Source: Garcia nutans (lineage: Eukaryota > Streptophyta > Magnoliopsida > Malpighiales > Euphorbiaceae). Taken from it: a DNA stretch of 64,000 bases. Of this stretch, positions 12,306-23,821 are shown one piece after another (position 1 is the first letter of the stretch; each line of letters begins with the position of its first letter). The notes beneath the pieces were generated by a model that saw only the letters and a program-made list of their open reading frames with translations, was not told the origin of the DNA and did not search any database. The stretch spans positions 23,071,501 to 23,135,500 of the forward strand of contig CANTUV010000032.1 of the NCBI GenBank assembly GCA_947685225.1, written 5' to 3'. Position numbers and translations under genes: made by a program.

Positions 12306-13112
12306 AGGCACCTCAATAAGATTTGATTCGAAACATACTGAAACATAAAAAATACCTTTCTTTTCGAACCATATCTTTCTTTTAGGACAATCCTTCTTGA
12401 AGTGACCAGTCTTCTTATAGAAATAGCACTTTAATTCCTTACGGATTTGGCCCTCATTGACTTTCATTGGGGCTTTGTCCTTTTTCTTGCCTTTCTTCCC
12501 TAATATGTTTTTGCTGCTTCCAGCTCCATCATGAAAAGTGAGATTGGTAGAGTGTTCCTTTACCTTCTTTAATCTCCCTTCCTCTTGAATTAACATGGCC
12601 TTGATTTCCTAAATGTTCCACTTTTCCTTAAGGGTGTTGTAATTCACCTGGAACTGGCCAAACTCACTCACATCCATTCCCATTGATTTCAATTTTGCTG
12701 CCAAATTCTGCATGCCAGTCACATGATCATGAATGGATTGTGACCAATCGAACTTCTTGGTCGTGAGCTCACTCATCAAGGAGCCTACTATAGACTTGTC
12801 AGCAATATCTGACTGGGAGTACTCCTTAATTTTCAACATGTACTCTCTGGCGTCATCCGTCTTAGGCATTGATGGCTTGACATTTTCAGTCATCGTCGTC
12901 CTCATTAAGTTCAAGCTCAGCCTGTTAGACCGCTCCCAAGCCTCATAGTGAGACTTTTCCTCTTCAGAACTGGTCTCTGTAATGGCTGCTGGCTTTTCAG
13001 AAACTAACGTCAAATCTAGGTCCAAAACTCCCAACTGGTAATGGATTTGTTCAAACCAGTCATCATAGTTCAAACCGTTGAACTTAATCAACCCAGTACC
13101 CATAGCAAACAT
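12291..13112 (-). pseudogene. gag: Copia B gag
   Basis: Begins at the ATG ending at 13112. FNGLNYDDWFEQIHYQLGVLDLDL is typical of plant copia gag, then the long helical UBN2-type region to NTLKEKWNI. A stop there (about 12609-12611) sits where Gln is expected (TAG for CAG), and the frame continues as MLIQEEGRLKKVKEHS. The zinc knuckle is CYFYKKTGHFKKDCPK, so the second Cys has become Tyr and the knuckle is broken. Gag forms the particle. Confidence 0.9.
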
Positions 13113-14367
13113 CTTAGAATAAGCTGCAATACATACTCACACATTAATGCTTTGAGATAACATAATAGATTTAGACATAACAACTTTGATTATGTATTTA
13201 AGTTTACCTTTGGGTGATAAATACAAATATTCAAACATATAATGATGCCAAGAATAAGAATACTGTAATGGACTTTCAATTATACTATAGACAATATGCA
13301 TGTTATCTTTGGATATACACTCATATTTACTAAGCATAATCTCAAGTCTCTTTGATGTCATTAACGATAAGTAATGGTATACCTTTGGGTAACCTCACAA
13401 CATTATAATTAATGATCTCAATTGTTCAATTTTACCTTTCACATCATTTAACAGCATCAAAAAAATATGAACAATTGAAATACACACTTAAATGTTTAAA
13501 CAAATTCCAAGCAAGGCCACTTTGATGACTAACAAGCTTTCCATACAATAAACATTTAAATTGTACAATCTTTAATAATGCAATTAGACAATTAAAATTT
13601 TATATTTATTAATTGCATATTCATCTTTACTATAATGGTTAAATTATTCTATGAATGCAATCATGTTACTGTGGATTCTTAATCGTTCTTCTAATTTCTT
13701 TGTAATTAGCCACATAAATGACAAAAGCCAAATACTTACAGTGTTGCTACGGATTTGACAATTAATATCCATGTACAACAAAACTATACCCTTAAATTGT
13801 TTCATTCAGTATCATAATTGAATAAAACAAACAAACAATTATATGGGTTTATCAACACCACAATACAAATGCAAAGAACCCATAATATAATCAACTATAG
13901 ATGGAATCAAATTCGTGGCCTTTAATTACAACCACAACACATATGAGACAAATATAATCATTACTCCACTTTACTGCTAATATAAACATACAAATATTAC
14001 ACCACAATATCACGTGGGTTTTCACAATCCAAAGACAAAACAATACATATTATATTACAATTGCTTCATACATGGTTCATACAGAACCACAATTCAATTC
14101 AAAAGCAATTTAATAAAATATATTAAAACAATACAATCAGTCTTTACTTTAATCTGTGCGATTTATAACTTTTCAATCGGCACAGGAAAAGACGAAATAA
14201 TAAAACGGTAATATCAATCAAAGATAATTAAAAACTTTAACAATCGACAATCAAAACTCTTCAATTTGACGAAGAAACTTTTAATCGTCAATTAAATCAA
14301 TTAATTTCGAAATCTTACGCCGATTAACCATACAATTAATCAAACAAAACTAGAACAAAACCCTTGA
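13113..14367 (-). other. Copia B untranslated leader
   Basis: About 1.25 kb between the primer-binding site and gag. No conserved domain is seen. A short ORF at 13137-13361 has no recognisable homology, and the composition is AT-rich. The leader would hold packaging signals, by analogy with other copia elements. Confidence 0.6.
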
Positions 14368-14379
14368 CTCTGATACCAA
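14368..14379 (-). other. Copia B primer-binding site (initiator Met tRNA)
   Basis: On the minus strand this reads TTGGTATCAGAG, complementary to the 3' end of initiator methionine tRNA, one base inside the 5' LTR. Confidence 0.95.
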
Positions 14380-14380
14380 T

Positions 14381-14835
14381 TGTTAGCCTTTCTATTTCAG
14401 AAAACTGTAATGGATCTTTAGTTCTAGTCATTGTTTGATAAAGAAAATAATCGAAAGCGTACCTTGATCCATCGCTTTATCCTGTTCCGTAGAAAACTGC
14501 GTTCTTCTTGTTCGTTCAATTGTTTCTTTCCCTCTAATGTGTTTCCTTAGGTTTTCTCACGATGATCAGAGAAAATTATTTGAGAAATAAAATATAACTA
14601 TATATATCTTTTAAAAACAGTTATCCTTTTTATTTTATAAAACAGTTATCCCTTTATTTTATTTCTCTATATATTTAATAATTAGAGGGAATGGTATTTA
14701 AATCCAAACTGATTCTTAACCTTTAAACCTAATAACTATCATCTCGGATCAATTTTAATTAGAATCGATCGTCTTTAATTAAATCCGTCACGTAATTATA
14801 TGGGTCACATTATAGATTATTAAAATAATCTAACA
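14381..14835 (-). mobile_element. Copia B 5' LTR
   Basis: 455 bp, the partner of 8302-8755. It is the upstream LTR in the element's orientation because the primer-binding site abuts it. Confidence 0.95.
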
Positions 14836-14850
14836 AAATAATCTCAAAAT

Positions 14851-15290
14851 ATTGAGAGCTGATTTTTTTACAGTAAAAAATTTTTTATTTGTATTTTATA
14901 AATCTTTACATGCACTAAAAATAACTCAAATTGCATTAATATAATATAAAAAAAATCTCAAATTGCAAATTTCAAAAGGTAGCCATGTCACCATGGAAAG
15001 AGTATTATTCCGTAAAAAATTTTCTTAGGTTACCTTCTATTTCCCGCTGTTGAATGCTTTACAGAATTGACAACCGTCCATCGCCGTTTGTATCATTCGC
15101 CAAAACCATAACAAAACTCCAAAAGGAAAAAGCTGCCAGCCATGACCTTTTGTCACCTAGTCATCGATACATCATCAGCCAAGGCCATTAATTTCCTTTC
15201 ATTCTCTACAAGGCTTCAACAACTCAAACCCCTTTCTATTTCATCAGTGAAGAACAAAATATTAGGACATATATATATAGTTAGGTCTAA
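14851..15290 (+). repeat. Orphan copy of the UGT upstream region (copy A)
   Basis: Matches 34195-34760, the region directly upstream of the UGT pseudogene, at high identity. Shared blocks include the one around CGTTTGTATCATTCGCC (15086 here) and AAAAGCTGCCAGCCA (15128 here). The match fades about 30-40 bp before the place where the UGT start codon would be, and no UGT coding sequence follows. The 174-bp MITE present in copy B is absent here, giving an empty site at about 14980-14990. Confidence 0.85.
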
Positions 15291-15308
15291 AAAAGAGATT
15301 TGAAACTT

Positions 15309-15497
15309 TTAAATCCATGGAAGAAAATCCCTAATAAGAAGCTTCGAAGAGCCTAAGAATAAACGAACCAGATGCGTTTTTTTCATGGAGTTTTGATGCC
15401 GAAAACTCTCAGCAGAAACCAAAAGACAATAAAGGAGAATGACAAAAGGAAAAAATAGAAAACTCCAGAGACAAAATAAGAGATTTAAAGCCGGCAT
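15309..15497 (-). CDS. Small ORF, putative secreted peptide, function unknown
   Basis: A 62-residue reading frame on the minus strand. ATG is at 15497-15495 and the stop at 15311-15309. The N-terminus is strongly hydrophobic (residues 2-28 are rich in Leu, Phe, Val and Ile), like a signal peptide or one membrane segment, ending near VSAES. A basic tail follows with HQNSMKKTHLVRLFLGSSK. I recognise no known peptide family. The start codon lies inside the target duplication (ATGCC on this strand) of the 15498-26721 gypsy element. The original upstream region is therefore now at 26722 onward, where a TATA-like motif lies about 35 bp before the other ATG copy. It may be a chance frame in an AT-rich spacer, and transcript data are needed to decide. 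Confidence 0.3.
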   Translation of the reverse strand: MPALNLLFCLWSFLFFPFVILLYCLLVSAESFRHQNSMKKTHLVRLFLGSSKLLIRDFLPWI

Positions 15498-18396
15498 TGT
15501 AACACCCCATCTTAGCCTATGTTTATAGACCAAGATGGACTGTTAACTCATGGTGGTTGTGTCTTAATATTTTACTTAGCCAATTTTAAGTGCAAAATTT
15601 TAAAAAAAAAATTTACATAACCTCCCATAAAAATGGAGGTCCCAAGTGTCGCCAAAACTGATTCTTTAATTTTTTGAAAAACATTTTATTTCACAATTCA
15701 ACTCAAGCACACTCCCAATATATCCACCCTTATAACCTCAACTACAATCCTGCAAGAAGAATTCACACTTCTATACTTGCATACATAAGTGCTAAACCCA
15801 AATAAGATTTATTAGATTACTAGTAGTGTACGTGTTCTAGCTTTTCATTATTATACATTTATTTGCTAGATCATACAAGCTTATGTACATGCCATATTGC
15901 TACAATCAATCATATCCAAACTCCTACCCAAAGTAGTAGTCAAGGCCAGCTGCGCAGGACATGCTGAAATCTTGTCTCCTCGTTTAACCTACGAGTTTAG
16001 AGAGAAACTAAACTCGCTAAGCAATTGCTTAGTGGGTACTTAAATCATTGCAATAAATAAATAAAATGAAAGAATGATTTGAACATACATTTATATACTT
16101 TATATAATTGAAAGGAATAAATACAAAACACAAAAGGTAAAAAGGCTTGACTGAATAATTTGAATTTAAATCATTTTTCTCGCTTTTATCATTTTGGTTG
16201 CTCTACTGGTTTAACAGAACTTCAGCGGATAAGGAAGGGTCATGATAAACATATCTCATCATGATCATATTTCATTATCTTTCATCATAATTCTTGCACA
16301 TGTGACAATGGCCATTATCATTGCATCATTGATCATGTCATTGCAATCATCGGCCTTCAGCCGGAATATCATATCATATCATAAGCAGTACTGCAGTAAT
16401 AGTATGATGCATCATACCCTTATCTCAAGGGTTCTGTCATAACCAAGTAGAGCGTCAACAATTCATTAATTAATTTGATCATGATATTCAATAAGCCATG
16501 ATTTTTCCATAATGCATGTATTATCAGAATAGCTTGTCATGATGCCTTTCTAATCATTTCCAATTCTCCTTCATGTCATTTGATATGATTTAACATCAAT
16601 CCATAACATAATATTCCAGTTTTAACACATTTAGAAAAATGACCAAATGAATAGTAGCGCGGTGCGTAAAATCGGCAACGCAATGGCGCGCAACAACTAA
16701 ATAGTAAAATCTGTTTTTACTGCTGAAAATCAGTCAACTTTGGTAACAGTTTTGACTAAGTAAACAACCTTATTTTTGGATGAATTTTTGCAGGAAAACA
16801 CTTTCATAAGTTAACTAAATGCATGTAAAATTTCGTCAAAAAATTCTTTCGTTTGCCCCTTCAACGGACTGCCCAAAATGAAAGCTGCAGAATGGTGCCC
16901 AAAAGGGACCATTCGGCCCAATTTTCCAAACTTGAGGGAAATTCATTTTTTTCTTGCAAAATTGATTTTTAGAATCCTTTTGTGATACCATTGAAGGACT
17001 AAAGGTCCCTCTTCCAAAAATCAAACCAAAGAAGTGATTAAAAACTCATCAAAGTTTATGAATAATTGCATCAATTTAGCTAGTTTGTTTTGTTTTCATT
17101 CTTTTCACAATCAATTGATTACACATGGTTCAAGAGCACTTTCCCACATATTTACCACACATAATAACTTCATTTCAAAACCATTTCAAAAATCCCATAA
17201 TGCAAAATATGTGAATTAACTGAAAAGGCAATGATTTAAGTACCAAACCTTAATTCTTTTCACTTGTTTCTAGTTCTTTTATGTCTTCTTTGCTTCCTTC
17301 TCTCTCACTTCTTGATTTCCTATAATTTTCATAAAATCCATGTCAAGAACATAATAAAATTTAAGTGCTTCATGCCTTCTTTTGCTAACTAAACTACTAG
17401 TCATCCTTTTTATCCTTAATCTTATATGTGCAAATCACCTCTTTCACTTTTCTTCAACTTCTTAAATTTTCTATAATCATCATATTTATTCTTTCATTTT
17501 TATCTTACAAATACTATAACCAATGAAAGAAATAGAACCATAGATGAATTTCCTTACCTCAAAATCTTATTCTCTACCCAAGTTTGCAATCTCTCTCAAT
17601 TCTCCAAATTTAGCTACTTGAAAAAAAACAATCTCTCTCTCTTTTCCCTTCCTCCTATTTTCGGCCAAGCAAGAGCAAAGAGAGTTCTTGGCTTTATTTT
17701 TGTGGTGTTCTCTCCTCCAAATGGCAGCCAAGAGAGGTTGATAGGTCATGGTGTAGATGTTGATTTCCCATTGGTACACATATGTGAGAAAATGGCCAAT
17801 TCTCATTGGTCCAAATGTCTCCTTCTTTAATTTATTTACAACCCAAGCCCTTGGACTTCATCTTAATTATATTTTGGCCCCTCAACCTCATTGTGCTGTA
17901 ATTTTATGGTCTAAGGTGTGAAAAGACCAAAATACCCTCCGGCGGTTACTAGTTCGTAACTTTTAAACCGCGCACTTTCGCCGAATGCTGTGGTACACTT
18001 TTTGACTCAGTTTTTCCTCTACTTTTCATTTTTGAGATCCTTTATTACTTTCGAGACACTTTTAAAAATGACCATGATGCCCCTGGTCAAAATCCCCTAT
18101 ATCTTCCAAACCATGTTTTTTCGGGAAAAACCGTGTCGCACTGTTACTGTCCGATTTTTCTCTACTTTCCATTTCTGGAGTCTGTTATGTGCACTATTAA
18201 GGACCTCCGGAACAACTTTTGGTAATTACAGTCACCTCCCCAAAACTTTGTAATCTTTTCAAATAGGTCCTTTCAAATCTATAGAACTTCCCTTCACTTC
18301 GCGCTCTTGAGTAGCTTCTCGGGATGGTTCCTCTGACTGTACGCGGATGTACTGTACATGGATATACTGTACATATGTACAAATTGGGTCGTGACA
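15498..18396 (-). mobile_element. Gypsy 3' LTR
   Basis: Begins TGTAACACC and ends GTCGTGACA on the plus strand. It is the downstream LTR in the element's own orientation, since the PPT abuts it at 18397. Confidence 0.96.
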
Positions 18397-18409
18397 TTTC
18401 TTCCCCTCT
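18397..18409 (-). other. Gypsy polypurine tract
   Basis: Minus strand reads AGAGGGGAAGAAA, directly before the 3' LTR start TGTCACGACC. Confidence 0.9.
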
Positions 18410-19140
18410 AAAATTTAGGCTTCGTCCCGAAGCCAATCGGGTATAAAATTTAGGCTCCCATCCTCATTATTCCTTCTCTTTCCCAAATTATCTCTTCCAT
18501 TCTATGGTTCCTTCGCCGCACTTTAACTGGAGAAAATTCTCTTATTTCTTAATCCTTTGACTTTTTGTGCTAAAATTTCTATTGGTTCTTCTTCATAATT
18601 TAGGTCAGAATGGACTCTGATGTTTTGTGTCTTTATATCGTGTGTGAAGTTCAACGATATTGCCTTATCATTGAAACGTGAAAAACATTATGTATTTTGT
18701 TCAGTTCTGGTAATAGAGTTAACCGATATGCTATTGATCTATGCATTCAATGATCTCGTATAGTCCAATAAGCCTAAGGCTTAACTTACTTTTCTGCTTA
18801 AATCTTAATACCTTCTTTCATGGGCAAGTCTTAAGAAAAACCTTGGCTTCCACTTAGAGTTCTATGTCCCTTCGTTTCGAGTTGGCATATGATTTTGCTT
18901 CTACCTACACGCATATGATTTTATCTTGTCTTTACTTAATTTGGTCCAACACTCTGGTGTTCCATGTTTTCTTTCGTATAATTCTTTATAGGGTGTCACC
19001 GTATGCTGAATTAATAGTCGTTGTTATATGCATATTCAATTAAACTCAAATTCCTATTCTAGCCACCCTTAAATTCTATAACACATACTCTTAATATGTC
19101 CTCCAAAAATTTGGATTACTCTTTCAAATCGTCTATCTGT
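18410..19140 (-). other. Gypsy region between integrase and PPT, degenerate
   Basis: No open frame of useful length. It should hold the integrase C-terminus. It is too decayed to annotate further. Confidence 0.5.
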
Positions 19141-19419
19141 TTACGGGTGAAAGGCAGTGCTATAATTTGTTTGGGTTTCAGAAGCTGTTTGCGACTTCTT
19201 CCATAAATTCATGGTGAACTGTGGACCTCTGCCTAAAATGATAGACATTGGAATCTTGTGTAATCGTACAATTTCCTTGGCGTACATTTCCACCAACTTA
19301 TCTATTGAATAATCCATTAGTAAAAGTAGAAAATGAGCTAACTTAGTTAGGCAGTCAACGATTATCCGAACAACATCATGCTGGCCTCGTGTCATTGGTA
19401 GTTCTATGATAAAATCCAT
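19141..19419 (-). pseudogene. Gypsy integrase core fragment
   Basis: 93 codons open with MDFIIELPMTRGQHD, the usual start of the gypsy integrase core. VDCLTKLAHFL carries the first catalytic Asp. The second, normally in SDRGPQF, lies in LGRGPQF here, so the Asp is replaced by Gly. A TNYSTAFHP end would precede the third acidic residue. With one catalytic residue lost and both flanks frameshifted, it cannot join DNA. Confidence 0.85.
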
Positions 19420-20279
19420 AGTGATATATTCCCATTTCCATACCAGAGTGGGAATTAGTTGTAACAGTCCCTATAGTATTTGATATTTCGCTTTTGCTTG
19501 TTGACATATTAAACATTTGGTCATAAAATCAACAATATCTCTCTTCATTCCAGGCTACCATTAAAACTTCTTTAAATATTGATACATTTGTAACTCCTGG
19601 ATTCATTGCGTAGAGACTACTATATGCTTTTCAAAAAAAAATTTTTTCTTTCTTATGTCTCCCATTGTTAGTATCATTACTCTATTGTCATAATACAAAC
19701 TACTGTTCTTAGAAATTTAGAATTTTATATCCTTTCCTCCTTGCACTTGCTTGATCCATTTTTATATTTGTTCATTTTCCTTTTGCACTTGATGAATTTC
19801 TTGAAAAGAAACATAGTTTATAATTGCATTTCTACTACTAGTACTTCCTCTTCCATTGGTCTTAAACTGATCTTTATAGCGCCTAAGGCTGGTATCGATT
19901 TTCCACCAAGTGCGTCGGCCACCACGTTAGCTTTTCCTAGATGATAATTTATAACTTAGCTGTTATTTCCAAAACTTGGGCTTACTTTCCTTACCATAAA
20001 TTGAGGTCCTCTTGGGTTGGCGGATATTTTAAACTTTTGCGTCTGTATAAATATAACACTTTTCTCCATATAAATCATATCTCGAAATCTTGAAAGCCAA
20101 TACGATAACTGTTAATTCCAAACAGTGTGCCGGGTTATTATTATTATTATTTTTTTTTCGTATGGTTTAAATCATTAAAAGACTTATGCGACTATTTTAT
20201 CCTTTTAAATAAGCATATAACCTTAACCGATGTGTGAAGCATCACTATATATCACAAATTCTTTGCTGGACACGGCCGT

Positions 20280-20870
20280 ATGGGTATTGAAGCATTCGTT
20301 AACTTTTCCTTTAGTTTCTCAAAGTTCCTCTAACATTTATCAGTCCATTGGAGTTTGGCATTCCTTTGAAACAACCTTATCATTAGGATGATAATAATGG
20401 AAAACCCTTTTATAAAACATTAATAGTACCCAGCTAGTCCTAAGAAGATTCTTACTTCTATTACTGTCTTTGGTGTTTTCCATTACAAAATGGCTTTTGT
20501 TTTCTTAAGACCTACTTTAATGCCTTATGCTAATATGGTGTGTTCTAATAATGTCACTTTTTCCAATCAAAACTTGCATTTGTCATGTTTGACGTACAAC
20601 TGCTTCTCTCGCAACATTTGCAATACTATGCAAAAGTATCGATCGTATTCTTCTTTGTTCCTTAAATAAATGAAGGTGTCATCTATGAACACCATTTACA
20701 AATTGGTCAAAGTATGGATGAAAGATATGATTCATTAAATCCATGAATACTACTAACACATTTGTGGGCTCAAAAGGCATTACAAGGAACTTATAACGTC
20801 CGTATTGAGTTCTAGATGTAGTCTTTGGAATGTCTTTTCCTTTGATCCGCAGCTGCTGATATCCCAGTCG

Positions 20871-20906
<36 letters not shown>

Positions 20907-21770
20907 TAAAAGACCTTGGTTCCTTTAAGTTGGTCGAATACATCATCGATGGACGGTAATGGATATTTATCCTTAATCGTAAGCTCATTCAACTACTTAT
21001 AGTTCACATATGACCTTAAGGATTTATCTTTCTTCTTGACGAAGAGTACTGGCGTGCCCCATGAAGAAACACTTGGCCGTATAAGACCCTTGTCGAGTAG
21101 CTCCTATAATTGCATTTTCATTTCTTTACGTTCCGCTGGTACCATTCGGTATGAGGCAACCAACACAGGTGCAGTTCTCGGATATACATTTATAGTGAAT
21201 CCTACTTTTTTCTTAGGTGATAATCCGGGTAGCTCGTCTAAAGAAACATCGAGAAAATCACACATTGTTGATACCTCTTGAATCTTTATCACATTCTTCT
21301 TTACTTCCATAGTGCTTATCAAGTGTGCCTCACATCCATTTGTATGGAATGCCTTGTTGTAACTGCTGTTGTTACGTTGTTTAGGTAATTGGCTCTCTTT
21401 CCTACTGCCGTCACTTCCTCATTGTGGGGAGTATGAAGTGTTACTCTCTTTCTTCTTATCATCGACCACTGTTTTATGCCTTGTTAGCCAATCCAATACC
21501 AACATTATGTCAAATTCTCGGAATGGTAACTCTATTAAATTTTCTGGAAATGCATTTTTATGTAACTCTATAGAACATTCTTTAATCACTTGTGTGTAAC
21601 TACCTCGTCTCTTAACGGATTTATAACTAATGTTTCAAACTTAACATATCCTACTAGTAATTCTTCTAAATTTTCATTGCATAGGCTCTGGCTGGTGTAC
21701 TTGAATTGAGCTAGTCAACGGTCTCTGATTGTGCTCTTTGAAAATTCGAATCACTTTCCTTTCCCCTGCT
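20280..21770 (-). pseudogene. Gypsy protease end and reverse transcriptase, multiply frameshifted
   Basis: At 21322-21104 the frame reads CDFLDVSLDELPGLSPKKK, the linker before gypsy RT, then PVLVASYRMVPAERKEMK. After a stop it continues as ELLDKGLIRPSVSSWGTPVLF and KYPLPSIDDVFDQLKG. The block that should hold the first catalytic Asp is replaced by a (TA)n tract at 20874-20903. The second motif survives in another frame at 20678-20689 as FIDD. RNase H beyond this is only fragments. Not functional. Confidence 0.85.
20874..20903. repeat. (TA)n tract inside gypsy RT
   Basis: 15 TA units exactly where the conserved DLRSGYHQ block of RT would be. Confidence 0.85.
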
Positions 21771-21839
21771 TCATCCTCGGCCAAAAGCGGGCCGTGATTT
21801 TTCTGTCGGTGCGGGTGCATTCACTTGTCTTTCTGGCAG

Positions 21840-23470
21840 TTTACCCTAACACGATCTGGTGCCCCGCATTCCCAGCATCCATCTGTTAAATACCAGCATT
21901 CACTCTTATGTCTTCATCCACAGTGTTTGCATAGAGGAGTAATATATCCTTCAAATCTATATTTCTTTCCAATCCTCCAGTAATTTTTGAATTGTTACTT
22001 TTTCCTTTTTCCTTTACCTAGTCCTTGGGTTGTTATTACTTTCATTCTTTCCTTTTTAATCTGATTTTAATTCTGCACTTTCTACCTCTTTGGTTCTTAA
22101 TTTCTATCTTTCTCTTCTCTCTCTCTTTTTTTTTCCATCATTTCCTGAATTCATAAATCTCATATATCTTCTTCTTATAATTTCTTAATTTTGATGATTA
22201 CATTGGGGCATTTTCAGGAAAAATCACAATACTGTGTTTTGATTAGGTTTCATCTAGTTTCTACTCATATAATCTGTCACCTACCTTATTAAGACTTCAC
22301 GGGATGGTCACCCATCATCATTGGTCGAGCACGTTTAACCGGTTTCCTGCTAAATTTCAACACGACGGTGTCGGGTCAGCAGTATCTCCTTAGTGCGCTT
22401 ACTTCATCTGCTTATGTGAATTTTGTACATGGGGTTACTGTACATATTCTCTAATGGTCGGACATGAGAATTTCTCATATACTTATTTCTGTTCACTCAT
22501 CTTTGTTATCTAAGTTCTATCTATTTTATCTCTTACTGTCTGGTTTTAACATTTTACGTACTTTTCTTTTATCCACTTATTCTGTTCCTCTTTTTATTCC
22601 ATTCTTCAAATTTCATTTTCTTATATACATTTTCATATTCATATACGCCTATCTAACCTTCTCCTGGAACCCCCTTATAAGGACCCTGGTATACTGGCTA
22701 CGGATGTCTGGCGCCTTGAACCTCGGCCGGATCCTTGGCTTTGCGATTGCCAGCTTTACTGTGCAAAACTATCTTCACTTCTAAACTTCTTCTCAACTTG
22801 TCGAAATCTTCCTAAGCTTTAAGTTTGTACTCTCTTTTGTTGCATGCATTGGTGTCTACTTCTCTAATCTATGTATACCCTCTCATTACCTAAAACTTTC
22901 ACAACTAATCTTGAAAATTCAAACACGTCCATGACTACTAATTGTACTTTAATTCCATTATTTAATCCTTCCAAAACCTTTGACATCTTTCTTGCTTTGT
23001 TTCTATCATTTTCTTTGCATACTTACTGAGGCGGGTGAACTCTCTATCATACTCAGATATTGTCATTCTTCCTTGATGTAGATATATAAACTCATTTCTC
23101 CTTGCGTTTAAGTATGTTTTACCAAGTGTATGTTTCTTCTACCTAAAGGGACATGGCATAAATAAATCTTTTATCTGGCGTGCATCTCAGTTGTTCCAAT
23201 GCCCTACTGGTACTGTCCAAACAGTACTCAATTTCTTCAAATCCTTCTTCCCTACTAGCCTTAAATTCTTTAGCCCCATATTTCCTTAACTTCTCAATTG
23301 GGGACTTCCTTTCTCTTTTGGTAGCAACAGGTACCATTCTTGTCGTTTATTGCAATGGTACTGTCATCTATCTTAAATAAACTTCGGGGCCTTCCACAGC
23401 CACCGTTGCGGGTCGTGGCATAAGTCCAAGACCCATTTCTACATTTTTGGGTACGAAAGCATGTGATTCC
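21840..23470 (-). pseudogene. gag: Gypsy gag with degenerate zinc knuckles
   Basis: Minus-strand frame 23337-23143 reads PIEKLRKYGAKEFKASREE and EYCLDSTSRALEQLRCTPD, the retrotransposon gag (capsid) domain of chromovirus-type elements. About 1.2 kb further on (21935-21850) a knuckle pattern appears, like C-x2-C-G-x2-H-x-S-E-C followed by a C-x2-C-G pair, with a stop inside it. The region between is frameshifted. Gag would build the particle. This copy is non-coding. Confidence 0.85.
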
Positions 23471-23804
23471 TTCTCTTGATCTATAACTCTTTGTGATTCT
23501 GCCTCTTGCAACCTTATACCATATACATATATCATGATAAGAATTAGCAGCTGGCTTGACTCAACACATTAACTTTCCTATATGGCATGTACGTAATCAC
23601 TATTAGATTTTCCTTTATCACATGTACCTCATATACTTATGTATTTATAATATTCTTCTACTATACCGACATTTCGTACCTAAATGATATATGCTCTCAT
23701 TTCTTATCTACTATAAGATATCCCATTTTACATTGGTAATGGCCACTCCCAACATAAAATGTGTATCCTCCTATGTTGAATTTTCCAGGACCGGCTAAAC
23801 CGGT

Positions 23805-23816
23805 GCTCTGATACCA
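23805..23816 (-). other. Gypsy primer-binding site (initiator Met tRNA)
   Basis: Minus strand reads TGGTATCAGAGC, a 12-base match to the 3' end of initiator methionine tRNA, five bases inside the 5' LTR. Confidence 0.97.
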
Positions 23817-23821
23817 CTAAA

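Larger units (their letters stand above)
8302..14835 (-). mobile_element. Ty1-copia retrotransposon B, nearly full length
   Basis: A 6534-bp element on the minus strand with two LTRs (8302-8755 and 14381-14835), a methionine-tRNA primer-binding site, polypurine tract, gag, protease, integrase, reverse transcriptase and RNase H in copia order. The flanks are AAACA and AAATA, a 5-bp TSD with one mismatch. LTRs differ at roughly 25 of 454 positions by eye. Coding damage is mostly isolated stop codons, and several of them fit C-to-T or G-to-A changes. Confidence 0.95.
7887..14850. mobile_element. MITE-like element, split by copia B
   Basis: The unsplit part is 7887-8301 plus 14836-14850. It is rich in the phrase ACTTATAAAC in both orientations, as in foldback MITEs. 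It interrupts the duplicated sequence relative to copy B. Possible 8-bp flanks are TTGGAGAG (7879-7886) and ATTGAGAG (14851-14858), two mismatches, which would suit a hAT-type element. Terminal repeats are poor, so the class is tentative. Confidence 0.45.

Noticed and set aside
14366..14380. Possible initiator tRNA gene fragments here and at 23805
   Set aside because: Only 12-13 bases match and they sit right inside LTRs, so they are primer-binding sites.
16242..18436. Short ORFs in the 15-18 kb and 24-26.6 kb LTRs
   Set aside because: They recur only because the LTRs are copies, match no protein family, and lie in both strands.
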